Source of the DNA: Podochytrium sp. JEL0797
Taxonomy: Eukaryota > Chytridiomycota > Chytridiomycetes > Chytridiales > Chytriomycetaceae
Direction of reading: 5' to 3'
Assembly (NCBI GenBank): GCA_027596195.1
Contig: JADGJG010000554.1
Span: 1-16,687 of the forward strand
DNA length: 16,687 nt
Shown one piece after another: positions 8,798 through 16,687 of this stretch; positions within the stretch are counted from its first letter, which is position 1, and every line of letters starts with the position of its first letter. The notes under the pieces are model-generated. The model searched no databases. It was not told the origin of the DNA and was given only the letters and a program-made list of their open reading frames with translations. A program made the position numbers and the translations under genes.

Positions 8798-10144
8798 TGT
8801 TTTTTGAACGAAATATGGAAGGGGAGAGAGAGAGAGAGCTGATCACTGCGATTTTATTTTGCTGAATTTTAGCGGTTTATGATGATTTTAACCGTCCCAT
8901 AACTACAAAAAACTCCTCACCAAGTAGCTCAAGACTCATAATCCCAGATGGGGCGCTGCACGTCAAGTTTGGCTCCAGGGGCAGTGCCCCAAGATCTTTT
9001 TCGAGCGCGTTTTTCGCGGGTTCTGGGCATGTTTGCCACCCGTTTCCTCAACTGCCCAACACTCGTCAACAATCAGCTACAAGGACGGTGGGTTTATTGG
9101 CTGCAATAAGTTGGAATCGGTTTGAAATTAAGTTATTTTCCAATCTTGGTTTATGAATCGTTTAACATGTTACTCCTGCAGCTGCAGGTCACATTTTGCC
9201 TTTCGATGGATTTGTACGCGTCACAATTCCGGGAGCCCCCCCCCCTCCCTTTTTTCTTGGGCGCGTACCAAATTTTTCAAATATCCGTTGGTCGTTAGAA
9301 ATGAAATACGGATGGGCTTGATTTGGCAGGTGTTGATGAAAGCCTGGAGGTTGAAGGAAGACTTGAGAATTGATGGATCGAAGGAACGACGTTTGGAAAC
9401 GACTGTGAAGGGTCTCTCTTCAACCGACTTCAAAGAAAAAGCAAGAATATAGAAAAAGGGATCATTGGAGGCATTTTTAGAGGGTGTGTCAGGGCTTTAC
9501 AAGCACCCTTTTTTTTTGACCCAAACCCATCATCACGTTTACCACTTCACTCGAATGCTCATCCGTGATCGTGGACGCGTTTCCTCTAGTTGATTTGATT
9601 AAATTGCTCTACTCGACATGGCAAGGGTGCCCCCCTTTCATTTTTTTTTATCACTTAGGATAGTAAGATCTCATGTAAAAAAGTTCTCCGAGACGGCAGT
9701 TGTCAGCCGCCTCCCAAAAATAACGCAAAAGGGGCGTCGTAAGGGCGCGGTTAAATCACTGTGAAGTTTTGGTAGGTAATTCCTTGGCAGCTGCTCGTTA
9801 CATTGTTTCAAAGTTTGCGTGTTTTCTCTCTCTGAAATAAGGTAAAAGTGTATAAATATTCAAATCTCGCACTTGCAATAATATGAATTAGTTTATACTT
9901 ACGGTGGGAAAAGAATGGGTGGTTTGGTTGCATTTTCGGCGAGAAAATGGGCCATGCATAGTCTCTGTGCAGCTCTGTGCCCCCACCCAGCTTTGAATTC
10001 GTCTTCTCCAAAACAATCCAAAACGACCGTCAAGGCAGGCATAAAAGGGCATGATCCCAATCGAACGCGAAATCATTTTTTTTGAAAATTCCCAGTTGAA
10101 AATCTCACGGCAATCACGTCGACCTCCCGCGCCCGCCAAGATAT
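8798..10144. other. Right flank of the element, no convincing gene
   Basis: About 1.35 kb. It begins with a GA microsatellite (about 8820-8838). A C-homopolymer run lies near 9237-9247, and there are scattered open frames of 100 codons or fewer without recognisable motifs. A TATA-like TATAAATA lies at about 9851-9858. A consensus minus-strand donor (GTAAGTATA) at about 9904-9896 follows a minus-strand open stretch (about 9905-10193), so a divergent gene is conceivable. The rest probably includes the upstream region of the gene at 10145. I found no continuation of the membrane-protein gene interrupted at 1325. Confidence 0.45.
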
Positions 10145-13017
10145 ATGCCCAACAAACCGCAAGATTTAGAAACAAACCAAATACTCGGGCCAAGCTCGAG
10201 TAAAAACGCGTCCGCGAAAGCTGATTCCGACTTGGACGACGCGAACATTCCGAGAAACTCAGCCAGAAATTTTAGTTTCGAAACTGGCGACGGGATAAAA
10301 GTACGTATCTTTCCCACCAGAATTGCATAAAAGATAAGACTTTTAAACTAAAATATTGAGTAGTCCGCAGGCAGTGAGACTGGCCCTGACGACGCGAAAT
10401 TATTCGTTCATCACGCGTCCCTCACGCCCCAGATTGAGCAGATTGTCGAAAATTCTTTGTTGCTGCAACCATCCGCTGCGCGACCACAGTCCCCCGAATC
10501 CATCACCAACATGCCTTCGGCTTCGGTTTCCCCGACGCGCAGCACCCCAATCCCGAGCCACGCGGGTCCCTCTCCATTGAATCGGATCGCGTCCCTCATC
10601 AGAAACACGAGCACATCCAGCATCAAAAGACCTACAGGTTCGGACATGGAAAAGGATGGGCTCAACCCCAAATTCGCGAGCAGCTCCTCATCCCAAAGTC
10701 TGGCCCATGCCTCCGCACCTCCGGGATCCAGCTCAAAACTTAGTAACGACACGATTGGGGCAACTGCACCAACTCCTCCTGTGATGCACTCCATCCTTAA
10801 AAACTCGACCGCCAATATCCATGAGCAAAACAGTGAAGGGAGTGCTAGAATCTCGACTGTGGGGGCATTGAAGAAAATGTACGCACCCTCAAAGAGGGCG
10901 TCTGCCGTCCCCGACTCCGGCCCATCAAAGAATTTGCTCGATTCCAAAAGAGTGCGACATTTCTCGTTGTCGGAATCCCCCAGACACAGAATCAGCTCAG
11001 CCTTTCCAGATGCCTCAAAGACAGAGGATAAGGGAGATGCCTCTTCTGATAGAATTTCCAGTGTGGTTGGTAGCGATGCTTCTGCACGAGCTCCGAGCAG
11101 AGGAATCAAGTTCAGCAAAACGAAAAATGACACCGACACCGACAGCGACGGCAGCGATGAAAGTGTGAATGAAAAAACCCATGCAGTTGGTCTTGCTCCC
11201 GTCGAATTGAACAAATTGGAAGCTAAATCAATGGAATCGGTTGCTTCGACACGGAAATCCATGAGTTCGTCCAAAAATTCACTTACGGAAACAACAATGG
11301 GCAAAATCATTCAACAAATACGCGATATGGAAGCCAAACTTTACGAATCAGAGCACTATAGACTCTACAGATCGACTGTGGACAATTCGAGGAATATTTT
11401 GATGGCAGTCGCGTTCCTGCAAAGTTGCGTGTTCGCGTCAATCTTTTACGTCGTTCTAATGGTCTTGAATACCACCTTGCCGTCAATCCGATTCTACAAT
11501 TTGATTCATGCTGTGATCGCATTTCAGGGCAAGGTGCTGCTGGGTCTCGGCTGGGAGCTGGCCCATCTGGTCAAGAAAGGATTCGCAGCTCTCGACATGC
11601 AAAACGACAAGAAAGGCGTCGAACTCACCAAAATTACGTCAGTAGACCCAGACAATTGCCGCACCATTATACGGCTGTTTCTCGGCATCCTGGTGATGAT
11701 TGAAATGAGTTTGTGGGTGCTTAGTTTCTTTATGGACTGGTCACCTGTTTCTACATATCTTGGAGACTTCTCGTGTACTCCCATATTGTTTGATGCCCCG
11801 TTTGTCTTCAGCACCAATGACCTCCCAACCTGGGTCGATGCCAACCTCGAAATGGGAACCTTGTACGTATACGGACTGCCCATGGCCAGCGGAATCATTG
11901 GTGGAGCTCCCGCTACTCCCAACTATGCTCCCGCCAAAAATTTCAAAATGGCAGGCGACGGAATCACATTTGTGATTGAAACCAATTGTGTGAATGCCAC
12001 CGTCAGTTCCGCGCCCAACACAACCGTCACCGCGAGTGAGATTCTTTCGGACGAGTATTTGGGTGAAATGTACAGTTTTGTGTTGCGTCTCACGTTTCCA
12101 GCGGGCAGCCACGGTTGGACAGAGTTTTCGACGCAAGACTTGATTCAAGAATGTTCCATCTCGGTGGTTGCGGGTGCAGCGTACATTGAAGTTGATTATG
12201 TGGCTGACAATTGGGGTGCAATCACGATGCAGGGCATCAACCAAATTAGTGTTGGAGATCACATCATTACGCAAGATAATTCTGGCCAATACGACTTTGG
12301 GACAATTCACCATGAGCTCGGCGTTTCAGAAACTACGTACAGTAACATTACACGCCATATTGCAGAAGGGGTGCGCATGGTCATGAATGGGACGTTGAAA
12401 GCAGATGTTACAATTTCAACGTATGCGGAATTACTCTGCTGGGGAATCAATACCGTCACTGGACTGTATGATCCAATGTTAACGTGGCGCTCTGCCTCCG
12501 TGGCCATCGGTGTGATCTCGCATTATGTTCTCGACCAAAGCAATGGTGGATTCGGCAAAAACTGTCCATACCAAGGAACAGCTGGGTACGGAAAAATTGA
12601 CGCGACAAGTACGATCTCTACCGTTCTTATTGTTCTCTTGACGTGTGGTGTGGTAATGATGGTGGTTGTCGTTACAGCTTGGATGCTCATAGTTGGAGGT
12701 AAATTCTCCTTCTCTCTCCCTCTCTCTCTCCTTCTCTTATTTTATTATTTTATTATTTCATAGGAGGAGATCATATCGACCGATGCGTTCAAATGATCGA
12801 CAATCCGTTGCGCACAATGTACTATATGCGGGAAGCAAGGTTGATTGAGACCATTCGGGGCAACGATATTGGGCAAATTTCGTTGGACCAGCATTTGAGC
12901 AAAGTGCGTGTTCGATTTGGGGAGAGCAAAGCCACGCGCGGAAATGAAGTGGGGACGTTGTCGCTAAATGAGCCCTCGAAGGTGGTGAAACTTTCTAGAA
13001 ACAGAAAGGTTATTTAA
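10145..13017 (+). CDS. Large four-helix membrane protein, tandem paralogue A
   Basis: Exons are 10145-10300, 10364-12698 and 12764-13017. The introns (63 and 65 nt) are in phase and the product has 914 residues. Residues 1 to about 390 are Ser/Thr/Pro-rich and probably disordered and cytoplasmic, with a short conserved motif (HSILKNSTANI) and an acidic TDTDSDGSDES tract. Helices lie at about 396-420 (NILMAVAFLQSCVFASIFYV), 424-455, 487-510 and 803-828. Between helices 3 and 4 is a ~285-residue region, predicted extracellular, with four N-glycosylation sequons (NAT, NTT, NIT, NGT) and five cysteines. A charged 83-residue tail follows, encoded wholly by the last exon. I do not recognise the domain; it may be a lineage-specific surface or sensor protein. 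The last intron is a CT-rich tract. A close paralogue follows 107 bp downstream on the same strand. Confidence 0.82.
12705..12731 (+). repeat. CT-rich tract in last intron of paralogue A
   Basis: A polypyrimidine CT microsatellite in the intron 12699-12763. The equivalent intron of the downstream paralogue (15513-15583) has a longer CT run at about 15527-15556, and both introns share their start (GTAAATTCTCCTTCT) and end (TTATTTCATAG). The tract could serve as an extended polypyrimidine signal for the acceptor. Confidence 0.75.
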
Positions 13018-13124
13018 GAATGAAAGCATTTATTTCTCTTCCAGTTTATTTTTTCTTTCTTTTGAAATATTAAACCGTAAATCTTCTGAAAATCCTGCCT
13101 CCACCACCCACCCGCCCATCAATT

Positions 13125-15837
13125 ATGCCTTTCAGCAAAGAGCAAGCTGCAAAAAATGTAGTTGATGTAAGAATATCATGCTTTGCTGTTTCAGTCGCTT
13201 GGCGGTTTGACGTTCGCGGCCTTTTCTAACGAAATCGCAGATGGCAGACGGGGAAGGCAACCCACCGGAGCCCAACAACATCTCGCTTCATAACGGAGAG
13301 CTGCAACACCAACTTTCACATGAGCAGAACGCGATATCCAGTGCCAAGACATCTGGAACTTCCATTGCTGGCGGTCTCTCATCACCAACTGCCTTGCGCA
13401 GAATTCCGTCTATTCTCAAAAACGCGAACGCTGCAGCTGTTCTTGCTGCTGAAAAGATTTCAAACGAGGAACCCCTTGATGTGGAGATTGCGCCAAATAA
13501 TTCCTCCCTCGATATCAGTAGTAGTAGTAAGCCTTCACAGCATCGTTCCATTCTAAAGGTTTCGACCGCAAACATCGATGTAGTTTCTTCACCGCGAACT
13601 TCAAAGGTTGGGTTGTTGTTTCCCTCGAAACGACAATCTAAAATTTCCACGACACTGAGGCCGGGGGCCTCTTTCGCCAAAAAAAGACCCGTGTCGATGC
13701 TCGAATCGCCTTCGCGTCGTTTGGAAGGCATGGCGCAGGACATTTCACCTGCTCCACGACATCATATGATAAAATTCAAGGAAGATGTTGAGGTTGAGGT
13801 TGAGGCGGTACGTGAGGTGGTACCTGTGTCACTTCCCATCGCACAAGTCAACGAGGATTTCCATTGCACTGATTTGCGTCATTCGACCAAGGCTACGGAA
13901 CTCAACTCCGACCCCAGCATCACCACCAGCACCAGCATCAACACTAGCGACAGATACGGCGACAGCGACAGCGACAGCGACAGCGAAGAAGACAATCTGT
14001 ATATCGCGCCAGGGCTAGCTCGTGTTGATGTTGAAAACAGCCCTCCTGTCAAACCGCGAGAATCAATGGCTTCCGTGGCTTCCTCCAAAAACTCGTTTGC
14101 AGAAACCACCCTCGCAGTATTGCTCCATGGTTTGCGCACGTTCAAAACCAAGATTTACGAGTCGGAGCACTATAGAATATACAGAGCGACTGTGGACAGT
14201 TCGAGGAATATTTTGATGGCCGTCGCGTTCCTGCAAAGTTGCGTTTTCGCGTCCATATTTTATGTCGTTCTCTGCGTCTTGAGCACAACCTTACCGTCCA
14301 TCCGTTTCTACAACTTGATTCATGCGGTGATCGCTTTTCAAGGCAAGGTGCTGCTGGGACTCGGCTGGGAGCTGGCCCATCTGGTCAAGAAAGGATTCGC
14401 AGCTCTCGAAATGCAAAATGACAAGAAAGGAGTGCCCCTCACCAAAATCACGTCAGTAGACCCGGATAGTTGCCGCAGCATTATTCGCATGTTCCTTTCC
14501 ATTCTCGTGATGATTGAGATGAGCCTTTGGACCCTGAGTTTCTACATGGACTGGTCTCCCCTTTCCACATATCTCGGAGACTTCTCGTGTACTCCCATAT
14601 TGTTTGACGAGCCCTTTGAATTTAGCACCAATGACCTCCTCACGTGGGTGGACGCGAACACGGAATTCTCGACGGTTCAGGTTTATGGGTTGACCATGGT
14701 CAATGGTATCGTCGGAGGATCGTCCGCCACGCCAAACTATTCACCTGCACTGAAATATCAAATTGAAGGGCCAGGAGTTGTTTACATGATTGAAACCAAT
14801 TGCGCGAATGCAACCGTCAGTTCCGCGCCCAACACAACCGTCACCACGAGTGAAATCATATCACAAGCTTTCCTCGAGCAGATATACACTGTTGCTTTGA
14901 GAATCACGTTTCCTGCCGGAAGTCATTCGTGGACGGAATACTCACAGCAAGATTTAACCCAAGACTGTTCCGTCTCTGTTGTCTCAGGAGACGGATTGAT
15001 TCAAGTAGATTATGTTGAAGACGTTTGGCAAGCTAGCACAGCCAGAGGAATCAGTGGAATTAAAATTGGCGAATTCGCACTCACTCCAGACAACTCGGAC
15101 CAATTCGATTTCGGAACAATCCACCATGCCCTCGGGTCGTCTGAGACGGCAAACAAAAATATCACAGCTCATATTGCTCAAGGCGTGCTAAAAGTTCTCA
15201 ACGGCACGCTAAGGTCCGATGTCGTCCTTGCGCCTTATGCCGAAATATTGTATTGGGGAATCAACACGGTTACAGGATTATATGATCCGCAATCTACTTG
15301 GCGCGGGGTTTCTGTCGCCGTTGGGGTGATTGGCCATTATATCCTTGATCAAAGTACCGCCGGAATAGGGCAAAACTGTGCATATAAAGGAACAGCGGGG
15401 TTCGGTACGATCACCGCACCAAGCGTGATTTCGACTGCAATTTTAGTTCTATTGACGTGCGGTGTGCTAATGATGGTAGTTGTCGTTACGGCTTTTATGT
15501 TGATGGTCGGAGGTAAATTCTCCTTCTTTCTCTCTCTCTCTCTCTCTCTCCTTCTCATATTTTATTGTTTTGTTATTTCATAGGTGGAGAGCATATCGAC
15601 CGATGCGTTCACATGATCGACAATCCGTTGCGCACAATGTACTATATGCGGGAAGCAAGGTTGATTGAGCCCATTCGGGGCAACGATATTGGACAAATTT
15701 CGTTGGACCAGCATTTGAGCAAAGTACGTGTCCGATTTGGGGAGAGCAAAGCCACGCGCGGAAATGAAGTGGGGACGTTGTCGCTAAACGAGCCCTCGAA
15801 GGTGGTAAAACTTTCTAGAAACAGAGAGGTTATTTAA
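13125..15837 (+). CDS. Large four-helix membrane protein, tandem paralogue B
   Basis: Exons are 13125-13166, 13241-15512 and 15584-15837, giving 855 residues. I placed the start at 13125 (MPFSKEQAAKNVVD), not at the in-frame ATG 13241, because a GTAAGA donor at 13167 and a CTAAC branch-like site plus CAG acceptor ending at 13240 make a good 74-nt intron, matching the short first exon of paralogue A. Starting at 13241 would lose only 14 residues. The architecture is the same as paralogue A: a disordered N-terminus with SILKVSTANI and a (DS)n-EE acidic run, helices at about 337-361, 365-396, 428-451 and 744-769, a ~285-residue ectodomain with the same four sequons and four of the five cysteines, and a nearly identical 83-residue tail. 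AATAAA lies at 15840-15845, just after the stop. Function unknown. Confidence 0.82.
15527..15556 (+). repeat. CT microsatellite in last intron of paralogue B
   Basis: An almost pure (TC)n run inside the intron 15513-15583, homologous to but longer than the tract in paralogue A. The length difference is typical of microsatellite slippage. Confidence 0.8.
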
Positions 15838-15839
15838 GA

Positions 15840-15845
15840 AATAAA
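15840..15845 (+). terminator. Polyadenylation signal AATAAA of paralogue B
   Basis: A canonical AATAAA begins two bases after the TAA stop (15835-15837), followed by a T-rich tract. The matching position in paralogue A reads AATGAA, a weaker variant. Confidence 0.55.
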
Positions 15846-16502
15846 GCATTTATTTCTCTTTTCTTTCTTCTGTTTCTTATAAAGGGAATTGGGAAAATGT
15901 TTTTTTTGTTGTAAGTTATATCTAAGCCTCATTCCAAGGAATGCCGTTTCCATGAATCGCCGCTTCATCCAACCAAGGTTACGGAATTCGGCTCTGACAC
16001 CAGCGATGACAATAATTACCAGACATGGTTTTTTGAAAAACCCTCCAGAAAATGGTGAGAGATAAACACGCAGAACAAAGCAATGGTCGTCCCTACCCTC
16101 TCATTAAACCTGACATATGTTGCCGTCATTGTTGATTGCCATCCGACGTTTCAATACAATAATACAATTTAAGGATGTGGTGGGCAACAGAGAACCCAAC
16201 TAAAGAGAGCACTTCAACAGAAGATCATGGGCCACCCATTGTAACCTTGTGATTGCAAGCAAAAAGCTATATTGCGGGCTGTCCAATAAACAACAATGTT
16301 CATCCACTTTTTGCAAGCAAAAAAAGCTTGACATAAATTCGCTAAGACCCGAGGGGCATGTTCACCCAAGGACTTCCTCCAATATTCCATAAAGTCCACG
16401 CAACAAAAAGAGGGATCCACAACAAGAACTATGACAAAGTGAATGTATTCCCAACCTAAAAGAAAGAAGACCAACAACACCCTCCTCTACCACTCCCACA
16501 CT
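15846..16502. other. Intergenic region between paralogue B and glutaredoxin
   Basis: Apart from the possible relic at about 15950-16025, I see no gene. The region should contain the 3' UTR of paralogue B (rightward) and of the glutaredoxin (leftward). An 88-codon minus-strand open frame (16480-16214) begins with GTG and has no family resemblance, so I did not call it. Confidence 0.5.
15950..16025 (+). pseudogene. Possible relic fragment of a third paralogue
   Basis: The string TTTCCATGAATCGCCGCTTC and what follows, up to about 16010, align with 13858-13930 in paralogue B. The peptides compare as FHESPLHPTKVTEFGSDTSD and FHCTDLRHSTKATELNSDPS. The match lies in the disordered N-terminal region and extends only about 60-75 bp, so it would be a decayed piece of another tandem copy. 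Low complexity makes chance similarity possible. Confidence 0.35.
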
Positions 16503-16687
16503 TCACGCCAACAATCTTTTCAAATCTCCCTTCTTGTCCAACGCGTGAATATCGTCGCATCCACCAATATGCTTCCCCGCAATGAAAATATTCGGCACGG
16601 TGCGTTGCCCCGTCTTTTGGGAAAGGAACGCTTGAATGTCGTCTCCGTCTTCTCTTTGGTCGAGTTCGAAGGATGTGTAGTTGACCT
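16503..16687 (-). CDS. Glutaredoxin, C-terminal part (cut by window edge)
   Basis: The visible 61 codons end at TGA 16505-16503. They contain FELDQREDGDDIQAFLSQKT and then GQRTVPNIFIAGKHIGGCDD, the TVP cis-proline loop and GGCDD glutathione-binding motif of class I (dithiol) glutaredoxins, ending LDKKGDLKRLLA. Glutaredoxins are thioredoxin-fold oxidoreductases that use glutathione to reduce protein disulfides and mixed glutathione disulfides, usually in the cytosol or mitochondria. The N-terminal half with the expected CPYC active site lies beyond the window, so the dithiol assignment comes from the C-terminal motifs only. The visible part needs no intron. Confidence 0.93.
   Translation of the reverse strand, partial: VNYTSFELDQREDGDDIQAFLSQKTGQRTVPNIFIAGKHIGGCDDIHALDKKGDLKRLLA

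Noticed and set aside
9240..9460. Open frames on both strands in the right flank
   Set aside because: Neither has a recognisable motif, a good start context or flanking splice signals that form a gene.
9485..9520. AGGGTG/CACCCT hairpin followed by a T run, resembling a bacterial terminator
   Set aside because: The window is eukaryotic nuclear DNA, so a rho-independent terminator is not expected, and no gene ends there.
10411..11310. Long antisense open frame (299 codons) opposite paralogue A
   Set aside because: It mirrors the Ser-rich coding sequence of the plus-strand gene; codon composition explains it and it lacks independent motifs.
16214..16480. 88-codon hydrophobic minus-strand open frame
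   Set aside because: It begins with GTG, has no recognisable family, and sits where the 3' UTR of the glutaredoxin is expected.

Overview
The window looks like nuclear DNA of an early-diverging fungus, most likely a chytrid (Chytridiomycota). The genes are compact and split by many short GT-AG introns of about 48-75 nt. A KDZ-type DNA transposase is present, and two kinds of multi-pass membrane protein resemble families I associate with chytrids. The taxonomic call is inference. All exon boundaries were worked out by eye from splice signals and codon phase.

Layout. (1) 180-1325, minus strand: a five-exon multi-pass (GPCR-like) membrane protein gene with a C-terminal zinc ribbon; its 5' side runs straight into the next element. 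(2) 1325-8797: a roughly 7.5 kb mobile element bounded by near-identical inverted repeats (1325-1550 and 8571-8797). Each repeat arm carries the upstream region, the start codon and the first eight codons (MPPKRPAN) of an inward-facing gene. From the left arm a KDZ (Kyakuja/Dileera/Zisupton) transposase runs rightward (1526-4497, six exons); its C-terminal exon is out of frame in this copy. From the right arm a second five-exon gene runs leftward (8595-6996) and encodes a 459-residue protein of no family I recognise, with a weak HMG-box-like stretch. Between them lie about 2.5 kb with a TG-rich microsatellite and possible decayed coding pieces. (3) 8798-10144: a flank with no convincing gene. 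(4) 10145-13017 and 13125-15837, plus strand: two tandem paralogues of a large four-helix membrane protein, with a long Ser/Thr-rich N-terminal region, a ~285-residue glycosylatable ectodomain and an 83-residue tail. Their 3' ends (last intron, last exon, start of the 3' UTR) are far more alike than the rest, which points to gene conversion. A short relic of a third copy may sit at about 15950-16025. (5) 16503-16687, minus strand: the C-terminal part of a glutaredoxin cut by the window edge.

How it fits together. The most interesting unit is the two-gene KDZ element. Its long terminal repeats appear to serve as transposon ends, as promoters and as the shared N-terminal coding start of both genes, so transposase and accessory protein are probably expressed together. 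The tandem membrane-protein genes and the glutaredoxin look like ordinary host genes.
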